A stretch of 64,000 bases of DNA from Nocardioides sp. SLBN-35. GTDB lineage: Bacteria > Actinomycetota > Actinomycetes > Propionibacteriales > Nocardioidaceae. The notes below the pieces were generated by a model, which saw only the letters and a program-made list of their open reading frames with translations, was not told the origin of the DNA and searched no databases. The stretch lies in NCBI RefSeq assembly GCF_006715725.1, contig NZ_VFNU01000001.1:4588001-4652000 (forward strand), given 5' to 3'. Positions 45,441 to 53,382 of this stretch are shown here, piece after piece; position 1 is the first letter of the stretch; every line of letters begins with the position of its first letter. A program made the translations under genes and the position numbers.

Positions 45441-46162
45441 GTCAGTGCCCCGAGGTCGAGCACGGCCGGCGCGTCGGCCGTCGTCTCGTCGACGATGGCG
45501 CCGTCGCTGATGAACACCACCCGGTCGGCCCAGGCGGAGTGCCGGGGCTCGTGGGTGACCAGCAGGCAGGCGGCACCGGCGTCGCAACGCGCCCGCAGCA
45601 GGCGCAGCACGCCCTCCCCGGTCTCACTGTCCAGCGCCCCGGTCGGCTCGTCGGCGAGCACCAGGCGCCGCGGGCCGATCAGGGCGCGGGCGATCGCGAC
45701 CCGCTGCTGCTGGCCACCGGACATCTCGTCGGGGAACCGGTCGGCGACCTCGCGCAGGCCGATCTCCTCCAGCGCGGCGAGCGCCTCGGTCCGGGCCTCG
45801 GCGGCCGGGGTGCCGTCGAGCTCACGGGGCAGCGCGATGTTCTCGGCAGCGGTCAACGACGGCACCAGGTTGAGGTCCTGGAAGACGTAGCCGATCGAGC
45901 GGCGCCGCAGCCGGGCCAGCTCCTTGCGCGCCAGTCCGGACAGCGACCTGCCTTCGACGAGGACGTCGCCGGTGCTCGGGGCGTCGAGACCGCCGGCCAG
46001 GTGCAGCAGGGTGCTCTTGCCGGAGCCCGAGGCGCCGCGTACGGCGACCAGCTCACCCGGGGCGACCGAGAGCGAGGCCGCGTGCAGGGCGGTCACCAGG
46101 GTCTCGCCGACGCCGTACACCTTGCCGGCGTTGCGGATCTCCAGGACGGGGTTGGCGGTCAC
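45437..46162 (-). CDS. ABC transporter ATP-binding protein (MacB/LolD type)
   Basis: A 241-residue ATPase. Walker A is GASGSGKSTLLHLAGGL, the Q-loop VFQDLNLVPSLT, the signature MSGGQQQRVAIARAL, Walker B LVLADEPTGALD, and the switch His is in VTHEPRHS. It matches the MacB/LolD class that partners FtsX-like permeases. It overlaps padR upstream and the permease downstream by 4 bp each, forming a three-gene operon. Confidence 0.95.
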   Translation of the reverse strand: MTANPVLEIRNAGKVYGVGETLVTALHAASLSVAPGELVAVRGASGSGKSTLLHLAGGLDAPSTGDVLVEGRSLSGLARKELARLRRRSIGYVFQDLNLVPSLTAAENIALPRELDGTPAAEARTEALAALEEIGLREVADRFPDEMSGGQQQRVAIARALIGPRRLVLADEPTGALDSETGEGVLRLLRARCDAGAACLLVTHEPRHSAWADRVVFISDGAIVDETTADAPAVLDLGALT

Positions 46163-46707
46163 TGGACGGCCTCCTTCTCGGGGGTCTTTGCGGTTCGGGC
46201 CTTGCGGAGCCGGGCTTCACACCGGTCGAGCCAGCTGACCTCGGCCTCGACGGCGAAGATCAGCGAGTCGACCACCATCACCCGGGCCAGGTCCTCGTCC
46301 GGGACGGACGCCTTGACGCGGGTCAGGGACTGTAGGGAGCTCATCGCCTGTCGGCGCTGGGCCTGCACCACCTCGCCGGCCTCGACGCCCGGCGTGCTGA
46401 CCGCCATCGCCAGCTTGATCGCGAGCTCGTCGCGCGGTCGCGACTCCTGGGCGATCGGGGAGCGGAACCAGCCGGCGAGCTCCTCGCGACCGGCAGGGGT
46501 GAGCGCGTAGACCACGCGCCCGTCGTCGTCCGGCACCCCGTCGGCCTCGATCTGGCCGCCCTTCTCGAGGCGCTGGAGGGTCGAGTAGACCTGCCCGATG
46601 TTCAGCGGCCAGGCCGACCCGGTCGTGGCCTCGAACTCGGCCTTCAGCTGGTAGCCGTACTTCGGGCCCGGCGCCAGGAGCGCCAGGAGACCGTGCTTGA
46701 TGGACAT
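46159..46707 (-). CDS. PadR family transcriptional regulator
   Basis: A 182-residue repressor. The N-terminal winged helix (HGLLALLAPGPKYGYQLKAE, then GQVYSTLQRLEKGGQIEADG) is the PadR signature. The long C-terminal helices (AIKLAMAVSTPGV to the end) form the dimer and ligand domain. ATG 46707 is chosen over an upstream GTG because the latter would place the operator inside the gene. A 22-bp palindrome lies just upstream. It probably represses its own operon, including the ABC exporter, until a drug-like ligand binds. Confidence 0.93.
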   Translation of the reverse strand: MSIKHGLLALLAPGPKYGYQLKAEFEATTGSAWPLNIGQVYSTLQRLEKGGQIEADGVPDDDGRVVYALTPAGREELAGWFRSPIAQESRPRDELAIKLAMAVSTPGVEAGEVVQAQRRQAMSSLQSLTRVKASVPDEDLARVMVVDSLIFAVEAEVSWLDRCEARLRKARTAKTPEKEAVQ

Positions 46708-46710
46708 AGG

Positions 46711-46732
46711 TACGGAGTATGCATACGGCGTA
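46711..46732. promoter_or_regulatory. PadR operator candidate
   Basis: TACG, 2 nt, GTATGCATAC, 2 nt, CGTA: a fully symmetric 22-bp palindrome. It begins 4 bp before the padR start codon and lies between padR and the divergent mycothiol-type gene, so it may control both. Confidence 0.7.
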
Positions 46733-46781
46733 TCCATCTGTCCAGCGGCGCGCCGTCGCCGGGCCCTGCAAGGATCTCGCC

Positions 46782-47456
46782 ATGGAGTGGATCGACCTGC
46801 TGGAGAAGACGACGGGCGAGTTCGCGCAGGTGCTGGCGACCGGCGACCTCGCCGCGCCCGTCCCGGCCTGCCCGGGCTGGAGTCTCGCCGACCTCGGCGA
46901 GCACACCCGCTGGGTGCACGCGTGGGCGACGCACGCCGTCACCGACCACTCGCCCGACGGGGACAGCCCGGCGCCCGGGCCGGAGCGCGACGCGCTCGTC
47001 GACGGCTACCGGGCTGCCGCCGGGCGCCTCCTCGACGTACTGCGGCAGACGGCACCCGACACGACGGTGTGGACCTTCGGGTCCGACAAGCGGGCCGGGT
47101 TCTGGCAGCGCCGCCAGTTCCACGAGGTCACCATGCACCTGTACGACGCCCTCGACTCCCAGGCTCGCGCCGGCGAGTGGCGGCTGGGCCCGGAGCTCGG
47201 CTGGGACGGCCTCGACGAGGTCGCGACGCTCTTCTACCCTCGCCAGGTCCGGCTCGGGCGCACCGAGCCGCTGCCCGCGCCCGTCCGCCTGGTCGCCACC
47301 GATCTCGACCGCTCGCTCGTGCTCGAGCCCGGCGCGGCCGGCGAGCCGGTCGAGCTGGCCGCGCCCGCGGCGGACCTGCTGCTCATGCTCTGGGGGCGGG
47401 TGCCGGCGACGGGGCCGGCCGCCGCCGTCCTCGCACAGGCGAAGGTCACGTCCTGA
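46782..47456 (+). CDS. Maleylpyruvate isomerase-family mycothiol-dependent enzyme
   Basis: A 224-residue DinB-like protein. The metal-binding positions are seen as HTRWVHAW near residue 45 and RRQFHEVTMHLYDA near residue 125, the HxxxH pattern of the family. The fold binds a metal and uses mycothiol as co-substrate in known members, but many such proteins have no assigned reaction. ATG 46782 with AAGGATC upstream is the start; an ATG 63 nt upstream would overlap the PadR operator. It is divergent from padR. Confidence 0.85.
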   Translation: MEWIDLLEKTTGEFAQVLATGDLAAPVPACPGWSLADLGEHTRWVHAWATHAVTDHSPDGDSPAPGPERDALVDGYRAAAGRLLDVLRQTAPDTTVWTFGSDKRAGFWQRRQFHEVTMHLYDALDSQARAGEWRLGPELGWDGLDEVATLFYPRQVRLGRTEPLPAPVRLVATDLDRSLVLEPGAAGEPVELAAPAADLLLMLWGRVPATGPAAAVLAQAKVTS

Positions 47457-47484
47457 CCGGCAGCGGCCGTCGGCGTCGACCCGG

Positions 47485-48156
47485 TCATTCCGCGACGAAG
47501 CGGGCGTCCACCTCCGCGGAGACCTCGATGTCCTCGGGTGCCAGCTCGAGCTCGGCACCGCCGCCGGACTCCTTGGCCGCCATCCGCATGTACGCCGCCG
47601 GGCCGCCGCCTATCGGTGAGATGCCCTGGCTGAGCATGCCCGCGTCGGCCACCGCGACCGGCCGTACGGTCCCGAGGCCGAGCGCGTCGGCGTACTCCTG
47701 GGCGCGGCGGGCCGCCTCCTGCACCGCCCGGACCCGCACGGTGCGCTCGAGCTCGACCCGGCGCGCCTCGGTGAGCGCCCACTCGACGCCGTCGAGCCGG
47801 AAGCCCTCGGCGGAGCTGACCAGCCGGCCCACCCAGGTGGCGAGCCGGCCGAAGTCGCGGAACTTCACCTGGACGCCGACGCTGGCGTGGTGGACGAGCG
47901 GGAGCTGCTTGCCGTCCTTGTTCCACGGGCGCTGCGCCCAGGTGCGCACGTGCTGCGTCGACCACCAGGTGACCGGCCCGTCGGCGGGGTCGTGGAGCTC
48001 CTGGATGGAGGCCTTCACGGCCTCCAGGTCGTGGACGACGCGGTCGTAGGCGGGCTGCAGCGCGGGGCCCTGGAAGGCCAGCGTGATGTGCGCGGTGCCG
48101 CGCTCGGGCGGCTGGAAGGCGGAGTGCGACCCTCGCACGGTGAACTCGGTCGGCAT
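47485..48156 (-). CDS. SIMPL domain (DUF541) protein
   Basis: A 223-residue protein of the SIMPL/DUF541 family, first described as an interactor of a mouse signalling kinase and widespread in bacteria with roles in stress response. It begins PTEFTVRGSHSAFQPPERGT. The helical middle (VRAVQEAARRAQEYADALG) and the glycine-rich strand near the end are typical. There is no signal peptide, so this member is probably cytoplasmic. ATG 48156 has a TAGAGT box 7 nt upstream, giving it its own promoter after the methyltransferase gene. Confidence 0.85.
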   Translation of the reverse strand: MPTEFTVRGSHSAFQPPERGTAHITLAFQGPALQPAYDRVVHDLEAVKASIQELHDPADGPVTWWSTQHVRTWAQRPWNKDGKQLPLVHHASVGVQVKFRDFGRLATWVGRLVSSAEGFRLDGVEWALTEARRVELERTVRVRAVQEAARRAQEYADALGLGTVRPVAVADAGMLSQGISPIGGGPAAYMRMAAKESGGGAELELAPEDIEVSAEVDARFVAE

Positions 48157-48163
48157 GACGCCC

Positions 48164-48169
48164 ACTCTA
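48164..48169 (-). promoter_or_regulatory. -10 box of leaderless SIMPL-gene promoter
   Basis: TAGAGT on the minus strand, 7 nt before the ATG at 48156. Confidence 0.5.
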
Positions 48170-48181
48170 AGGAGCGCCCGG

Positions 48182-48781
48182 TCAGGCGCGGCGGGTCTCG
48201 AGGACCCGGAACCCCTTCGCGCTGGCGATCCGCTCGGTCGGGAAGCCCTGCTCGCCGAGCCAGCGCTGCAGCGAGTCGGCGCCGAGGTTCTTGCCGACCA
48301 CCATCACCGCGCGGCCGCCGGGCGCGAGGCGGGGCAGCCAGGTCAGCAGCAGCTCGTGGAGCGCCGCCTTGCCGATCCGGATCGGGGGGTTGGACCAGAT
48401 CTCGTCGTACGTCGCCGCGGGGTCGACCTGCTCCGGGACCATCGCGGTGTAGCGCTCCGCGACTCCCAGCGACTCGGCGTTCTCGTTGGCGAGCAGCACC
48501 GCGCGCTGGTTGACGTCGACGGCGGTGACCGTGGCGCTCGGGGCGGCGACGGCGCAGGCGAGCCCGATCACGCCGTACCCACAGCCGAGGTCGAGGATCC
48601 GGCCGCCGGTGGGCGCCTGGGTCTCGCGGAACAGGACCGACGTGCCGATGTCCAGGCGGCCCTGCGCGAACACGCCGGACCCGCTCACCAGCGCCAGCTC
48701 GTGGCCCCAGACCTCGGCCGCGACGGGTGCGCGCTGGAAGGCGACCGAGGGGTCCGCGGAGAAGTAGTGCTCGTCGCTCAC
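48182..48781 (-). CDS. Class I methyltransferase, RsmC-like
   Basis: A 199-residue methyltransferase resembling the catalytic half of RsmC, which methylates G1207 of 16S rRNA. The SAM loop is ILDLGCGYGVIGLACAVA, the acidic residue follows in TAVDVNQRAVLLANEN, and the catalytic NPPI motif is in EIWSNPPIRIG. It starts with HYFSADPSVAFQR, the substrate-side motif of this group. E. coli RsmC is ~340 residues with an extra N-terminal domain; the short form is normal in actinobacteria. Its GTG overlaps the truA stop, so it is co-translated with that tRNA-modification gene. Confidence 0.88.
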   Translation of the reverse strand: MSDEHYFSADPSVAFQRAPVAAEVWGHELALVSGSGVFAQGRLDIGTSVLFRETQAPTGGRILDLGCGYGVIGLACAVAAPSATVTAVDVNQRAVLLANENAESLGVAERYTAMVPEQVDPAATYDEIWSNPPIRIGKAALHELLLTWLPRLAPGGRAVMVVGKNLGADSLQRWLGEQGFPTERIASAKGFRVLETRRA

Positions 48782-49638
48782 CCCTCGGCTCCGTCCGTCT
48801 CGGCGTGGGTACGGCGGGCCGCGGTCTGTGCCACGCGATCGGCCAGCCCGGCGGCGTCCGGGTACGCGACCTCCTCGAGCGTCAGCCCGTGGGCGGGTAC
48901 CACGACCACGCCCTGGTCGCGCCGCCGCCCGGTCAGGATCTCGACCGCCCAGGCGGGGTCCTGACGTCCCTCGCCGATCGCGATCATGCAGCCGACCAGC
49001 GCGCGCACCATCGAGTGGCAGAACGCGTCGGCCTTCACGTGCCCCACGACCAGCTCGTCATCCGTGCGGGTCCAGCCGAACTCCAGCAGGGTGCGGATCG
49101 TCGTCGCACCTTCGCGGTGCTTGCAGAACGCGGCGAAGTCGTGGAGCCCGACCAGCGAGCGCGCGGCCTCGTCCATCGCCGCGACGTCGAGCCGCCGCGG
49201 CCAGAACAGCACGTGGTTGCGGGTCAACGGGTCGGCACGCGCCGGGTCGTCGACGATCCGGTAGGCATAGCGCCGCCACAGCGCGGCGAACCGCGCGTCG
49301 AACCCGTCGGGCGCCTCGCTGATCCGGTGCACCCGCACCGTCTTGTCGAGCACCCCGTTGACCCGCCGGGCGAGGATGTCGAGCTGGGTGACCTGCCGGG
49401 CCGCGGTGGGCGAGCCCGCCTCCGGGGCCTCGGGTACGTCGACGTGCACGACCTGCCCGCGCGCGTGGACGCCCGAGTCGGTGCGGCCCGCGCAGGTGAC
49501 CCGCAGTGAGCCCTCGGGCAGCCGCAGCACCGTGGTCAACGCGGCGGTCAGCTCGGCCTGCACCGTGCGCAGTCCCGGCTGCGACGCCCAGCCCCGGAAG
49601 TCGCCGCCGTCGTAGGCGAGGTCGATCCGCAGGCGCAC
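48778..49638 (-). CDS. truA: tRNA pseudouridine(38-40) synthase TruA
   Basis: Makes pseudouridine at positions 38-40 of the tRNA anticodon arm. At 286 residues it is full length with a small insertion. The catalytic Asp is in CAGRTDSGVHARGQVVH. The N-terminal LAYDGGDFRGWASQPG, WRRYAYRI and FCHSMVRALVGCMIAIGEGR are the other TruA motifs. The GTG start follows a TAGTCT box by 6 nt. Confidence 0.97.
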   Translation of the reverse strand: MRLRIDLAYDGGDFRGWASQPGLRTVQAELTAALTTVLRLPEGSLRVTCAGRTDSGVHARGQVVHVDVPEAPEAGSPTAARQVTQLDILARRVNGVLDKTVRVHRISEAPDGFDARFAALWRRYAYRIVDDPARADPLTRNHVLFWPRRLDVAAMDEAARSLVGLHDFAAFCKHREGATTIRTLLEFGWTRTDDELVVGHVKADAFCHSMVRALVGCMIAIGEGRQDPAWAVEILTGRRRDQGVVVVPAHGLTLEEVAYPDAAGLADRVAQTAARRTHAETDGAEG

Positions 49639-49644
49639 CGGGCA

Positions 49645-49650
49645 AGACTA
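49645..49650 (-). promoter_or_regulatory. -10 box of leaderless truA promoter
   Basis: TAGTCT on the minus strand, 6 nt before the truA GTG. Confidence 0.55.
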
Positions 49651-49654
49651 GAGG

Positions 49655-49866
49655 AGCGCCACGCTCGCACGACGCTCGGCAACGCACGACGCCCGCCCCG
49701 AGCGGGTTTCCGTCGCGCCGCCCGCCGTTTCTGCACGGAGGAGCCCGCGACCGAGGAACGAGGGAGCGGGCGGGGGAGGAAGAAACGGCGTTGGCAGGCG
49801 GCGCGACATGCGCGAGCGAAGCGAGCGCCAAACGACACCGTGAGTTCCGCACGCAGCGCACCGACC
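49655..49866. repeat. Intergenic repeat region with nested palindromes
   Basis: The 238-bp gap between truA and the PfkB gene holds nested inverted repeats: GCCGTTTCT (starting 49724) pairs with AGAAACGGC ending at 49789, and GCGGGC-type arms lie inside. It contains the 43-bp segment 49790-49832 that recurs exactly, inverted, at 57033-57075. It then continues as a diverged copy of 57224-57282. No coding capacity is seen. Confidence 0.75.
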
Positions 49867-49876
49867 CCGCGCTGCC

Positions 49877-50791
49877 TCAGGGCGAGACGCCGACCTCCGC
49901 ACGGGTCGGCGGGTCGGCCCCCAGTCGACCGACGGTGACGGCGGCGACGCGGGCGGCGTAGGTCAGCGCGGCGCTCCACTCCTGTGGCCCGAGCGCGGCC
50001 AGCCGGTCGCGGGCCCCGGCGCCGAGCAGCGGCCAGAGGTGGTCGACGAGCGCGGCAGCGAAGGTGTCGCCGGCGCCGATCGTGTCGACGACGGCGACCG
50101 GCTGGGCATGCACGCCGCCGGTGGACCAGTCCGGCCCGGAGCAGGCATGCCAGGAGGCGCCCTCCGCGCCGTGGGTGACGATGACGGCGACCGGGCCGCC
50201 CGGCAGCGCGAGCAGCGCCGAGGCCGACTCCCCCGCCGACCGGTCCGGCCAGAGCGCGACCAGGTCCTCGTCGGACGCCTTCACGAAGGTCGCTGCCGAC
50301 GCGGTCCGCAGCACCCGCTCGAGCACCTGGGCGCGGGTGCCGGTGATCGCGGGACGCAGGTTGACGTCGTACGTCAGGCAGGTGGTGGGCGCGATCCGCT
50401 CGACCAGCGCGAGGACATCGGCGGCGCCCGGGTCGAGCAGCGGCGCCAGCGAGGTCACGTGGACGACGTGCGCGGACTCGTCGGGCACGGTGGGCAGCCG
50501 CCACCCGATGTCGAAGGTGTACGACGCCGCGCCGGTCGCGTCGATGACGGCCTCCGCGCGCGGGGTCCTGCCCAGCACGTGGGGATCGCCGGCGAGCCCC
50601 ACGCCGGCCTCCTGGAGGTGCCGAGCGATCACCCCACCGGCCGGGTCGTCGGCGTACGCCGTCGCGAGGCGGACCGGTCTCCCGAGCCGGGCCAGGGCGA
50701 CGGCCACGTTGACCGCCGACCCGCCGGGCCGCTCGTCACCGCCGACCACGTCGAGCACGGATTCGCCGATCACGAGCGTCGTCGCCGTCAT
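49877..50791 (-). CDS. PfkB-family carbohydrate kinase
   Basis: A 304-residue ribokinase-type sugar kinase. The N-terminal GGSAVNVAVALARLG is the first PfkB signature. The second is VVDTIGAGDTFAAALVDHL, with the catalytic Asp and the anion hole. SYTFDIGWRLP occupies the substrate-lid region. The sugar is not identifiable; fructokinase is a common annotation for this subgroup. The ATG at 50791 is back to back with the xseA promoter, so the two genes are divergent. Confidence 0.9.
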   Translation of the reverse strand: MTATTLVIGESVLDVVGGDERPGGSAVNVAVALARLGRPVRLATAYADDPAGGVIARHLQEAGVGLAGDPHVLGRTPRAEAVIDATGAASYTFDIGWRLPTVPDESAHVVHVTSLAPLLDPGAADVLALVERIAPTTCLTYDVNLRPAITGTRAQVLERVLRTASAATFVKASDEDLVALWPDRSAGESASALLALPGGPVAVIVTHGAEGASWHACSGPDWSTGGVHAQPVAVVDTIGAGDTFAAALVDHLWPLLGAGARDRLAALGPQEWSAALTYAARVAAVTVGRLGADPPTRAEVGVSP

Positions 50792-50806
50792 GTCGACACT
50801 GTCCCA

Positions 50807-50812
50807 TAGGCT
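50807..50812 (+). promoter_or_regulatory. -10 box of leaderless xseA promoter
   Basis: TAGGCT followed by 7 nt and the GTG at 50820. Confidence 0.55.
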
Positions 50813-50819
50813 CGCCGCC

Positions 50820-52058
50820 GTGGCCCTCGAGACGTCGCTGGAGAAACCGGCTCCGGTCCGGGCGATCGCGAACGCGCTCGCCGGCTGGATCGACCGGCTC
50901 GGCGCGGTGTGGGTCGAGGGCCAGGTGACCCAGGTCAACCGGCGCCCCGGCCTGGCGACGGTCTTCATGACGCTGCGCGACTCGGTCGCCGACATCTCGG
51001 TGCCGGTGACCTGCTCGCGGGTCCTCTTCGACGGCCTGCCGACGCCGGTGACCGAGGGGGCCAGTGTGGTCATCCACGCGCGGCCGTCCTACTACGCCAA
51101 CCGCGGCAGCCTCTCCCTCAACGCCCGCGAGATCCGGATGGTCGGCCTCGGCGAGCTGCTCGCCCGGCTCGAGCGGCGCCGCCAGTTGCTCGCCGCCGAG
51201 GGGCTGTTCGCCCAGGAGCGCAAGCGCCGGCTGCCCGCCGTACCCCGTCGCGTCGGGCTGGTCACGGCTCCCAAGTCTGCCGCCGAGCGCGACGTCCTCG
51301 AGAACGCCACCCGCCGCTGGCCGGCCGTCGCCTTCACCACCGCGTACGCCGCCATGCAGGGCCAGCGCTCGGCCGAGGAGGTGATCGAGGCCGTACGCCG
51401 CCTCGACGCGGACCCCGAGGTCGACGTCATCGTCGTGGCCCGGGGCGGCGGTTCGGTCGAGGACCTGCTGCCGTTCTCCGACGAGGGCCTGATCCGCGTG
51501 GTCGCCGCCGCCCGCACCCCGGTCGTGTCCGCGATCGGACACGAGCCGGACTCCCCGCTGCTCGACCTGGTGGCAGACGTCCGCGCCTCCACGCCCACCG
51601 ACGCCGCGAAGCTGATCGTGCCCGACATGGCGCAGGAGCGGATGATGGTCGACCGGGCGCGCGACGCGCTGCGCCGCGCCGTGCGCCACCGCCTCGACCG
51701 CGAGCAGTCCCAGCTCGACGCGCTGCGCGCGCGCCCCGCGCTCGCGCACCCCGGCTCCCTTCTCGACGCCCGGGTCGACGAGCTCGACGACTGGCGCGCC
51801 CGGATCCGCCGCCGGCTCGAGTGGCAGCTCGACCGGGCCGCCGACGACCTCGACCACCGCCGCGCCCGGGTCCGCGCCCTGTCCCCGCTGGCCACCCTGC
51901 GCCGCGGGTACGCCGTCCTCCAGGACGCCGAGGGCCACGTCGTCACCTCCGTCGGCGACGTCTCCCCCGACGCGGCGCTGTCGGTCCGTGTCGCCGACGG
52001 CCGCATCCACGTCACCGCCACCCGTTCCGAGCCGATCGCCGAGGAGATCCATGACTGA
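50820..52058 (+). CDS. xseA: Exodeoxyribonuclease VII large subunit
   Basis: The catalytic subunit of ExoVII, which degrades single-stranded DNA from both ends. The protein has 412 residues. An OB-fold N-terminus (GAVWVEGQVTQVNRRPG) leads to the nuclease domain with VGLVTAPKSAAERDVLENA, VIVVARGGGSVEDLLPF and SAIGHEPDSPLLDLVADVRA. The C-terminal coiled coil (RLDREQSQLDALRARPAL onward) binds XseB. GTG 50820 fits the leaderless -10 box; an ATG at 50790 would add ten residues. It overlaps xseB by 8 bp. Confidence 0.96.
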   Translation: MALETSLEKPAPVRAIANALAGWIDRLGAVWVEGQVTQVNRRPGLATVFMTLRDSVADISVPVTCSRVLFDGLPTPVTEGASVVIHARPSYYANRGSLSLNAREIRMVGLGELLARLERRRQLLAAEGLFAQERKRRLPAVPRRVGLVTAPKSAAERDVLENATRRWPAVAFTTAYAAMQGQRSAEEVIEAVRRLDADPEVDVIVVARGGGSVEDLLPFSDEGLIRVVAAARTPVVSAIGHEPDSPLLDLVADVRASTPTDAAKLIVPDMAQERMMVDRARDALRRAVRHRLDREQSQLDALRARPALAHPGSLLDARVDELDDWRARIRRRLEWQLDRAADDLDHRRARVRALSPLATLRRGYAVLQDAEGHVVTSVGDVSPDAALSVRVADGRIHVTATRSEPIAEEIHD

Positions 52059-52284
52059 CACCACGCCCCCGGAGCCGAGCGAGGAGCTGTCCTACGAGGA
52101 CGCGCGCGCCGAGCTGGTCGAGGTGGTCCGTCAGCTCGAGGCCGGAGGTACGACGCTCGAGGAGTCGCTCGCGCTCTGGGAGCGCGGCGAGGCACTCGCC
52201 ACCACCTGCCAGGGCTGGCTCGACGGAGCCCGGGCGCGGCTGGAGTCGGTGCTGGGCGAGGGTGAGGACTCCGACGAGGACTAG
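52051..52284 (+). CDS. xseB: Exodeoxyribonuclease VII small subunit
   Basis: A 77-residue helical subunit that wraps the XseA coiled coil. LSYEDARAELVEVVRQLEAG and LEESLALWERGEALATTCQG are the family core. GAGGAG precedes the ATG, which lies inside the end of xseA. Its last four bases overlap the convergent DUF4245 gene. Confidence 0.96.
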   Translation: MTDTTPPEPSEELSYEDARAELVEVVRQLEAGGTTLEESLALWERGEALATTCQGWLDGARARLESVLGEGEDSDED

Positions 52285-52856
52285 CCGATCGGCGTGGTGA
52301 CCAGCGAGTCGACGACCGCCTGGAGGTCCTCGACCGGCGCGGACCCGAAGACCAGCACGGTCTGGCCGTCGACCTCCGCGGCATAGGCGGAGTCGCCGCC
52401 GGCGTCGGCGTACCCCGACCAGTCGCGGGCGACCGGGCTCGCGACCGAGGACGGCACGGTGTAGCCGGGGCGGGTCTCGGTGTCCTCGTCGACCCACTGG
52501 GACAGCATCGCGGTGATCGAGGCGTCCTCCTGGCGTACGGCGACGAACTTCTGGTCGTCGGTGAGCAGCCGGACCATGATCACCGGGCGGTCGCCGGGCT
52601 CGACGTCGACGCCGGTGGCGATCCAGCCCTTCGGCAGGGCATCGGGGTAGATCGGGGTCAGGCCGGCCTGCTGCGCGGACTGGACGATCTCGACGTAGTC
52701 GACCGCCTCGGGCTTGACCTCGAAGTCCGGGCGGAAGGCGCCCATGAAGTAGAGCAGCGCGCCGATCGCGATGACGGTGACGACGAGCGAGGTGACGAGA
52801 CCCACCGCGGATCGCTGGTAGCGGCCCGGGCGCTCTGATGGCTGCGACTGGCTCAT
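52281..52856 (-). CDS. DUF4245 membrane-anchored protein
   Basis: A 191-residue actinobacterial protein with one N-terminal TM segment (SAVGLVTSLVVTVIAIGALLYF, shown here as TSLVVTVIAIGALLYF). The external domain contains the family motifs PIYPDALPKGWIATGV and VDGQTVLVFGSA. Function unknown. In many actinobacteria DUF4245 lies beside xseAB and glpX, as it does here. It is convergent with xseB and divergent from the HTH-TOBE regulator. Confidence 0.85.
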   Translation of the reverse strand: MSQSQPSERPGRYQRSAVGLVTSLVVTVIAIGALLYFMGAFRPDFEVKPEAVDYVEIVQSAQQAGLTPIYPDALPKGWIATGVDVEPGDRPVIMVRLLTDDQKFVAVRQEDASITAMLSQWVDEDTETRPGYTVPSSVASPVARDWSGYADAGGDSAYAAEVDGQTVLVFGSAPVEDLQAVVDSLVTTPIG

Positions 52857-52965
52857 GACGGGTCCAGTGTCCCAGCCCGGCCCCCGCCACCGCCCTCGGC
52901 CCCATACTTGACGCAGATACGTCTAGAGAGTGGCGAAACAGTCGCAGATGCGCCAAAGTGGCAGC

Positions 52966-53376
52966 GTGACCGACTACCGCGTGGCCGAGGCCGCCGAGCT
53001 GCTCGGCGTCTCCACCGACACCGTCCGGCGCTGGATCGAGGCGGGGCGGGTGCCCAGCGCCACGGTCGACGGCCGCACGGTGATCCCGGGGGTCGACCTC
53101 GCCGGCCTGGCGGCATCGCTGGTCGACGAGGCCGACCGGGATCGCACCCGGGCCGGCGAGGTCAGCGCCCGCAACCGGATGACCGGGATCGTCACCCGGG
53201 TCCTCGCCGACACGGTGATGGCCCAGGTCGAGATGGTCTGCGGGCCCTATCGGGTCGTGTCGCTGATGAGTGCGGAGGCCGCCGCGGAGCTGGGCCTGGC
53301 TCCCGGCGTACGGGCGATCGCCTCGGTCAAGTCCACCACCGTCGTCGTCGAGCGACCCGTCCCGAGGAAGTCCTGA
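52966..53376 (+). CDS. HTH-TOBE molybdate-type regulator
   Basis: A 136-residue protein. A MerR/excisionase-like helix-turn-helix (YRVAEAAELLGVSTDTVRRW) occupies the first ~55 residues. A TOBE/Mop domain follows (ARNRMTGIVTRVLADTVMAQ, then AIASVKSTTVVVER), the fold that binds molybdate or tungstate. It lies 6 nt before modA, so it probably senses molybdate and controls modABC. I took GTG 52966, where the HTH begins; GTG 52930 would add 12 residues without clear homology. Confidence 0.86.
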   Translation: MTDYRVAEAAELLGVSTDTVRRWIEAGRVPSATVDGRTVIPGVDLAGLAASLVDEADRDRTRAGEVSARNRMTGIVTRVLADTVMAQVEMVCGPYRVVSLMSAEAAAELGLAPGVRAIASVKSTTVVVERPVPRKS

Positions 53377-53382
53377 GGCCCC

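Noticed and set aside
46719..46781. Upstream ATG start for the mycothiol-type enzyme
   Set aside because: It would put the PadR palindrome inside the coding region and add 21 residues without homology. ATG 46782 has a ribosome-binding site.
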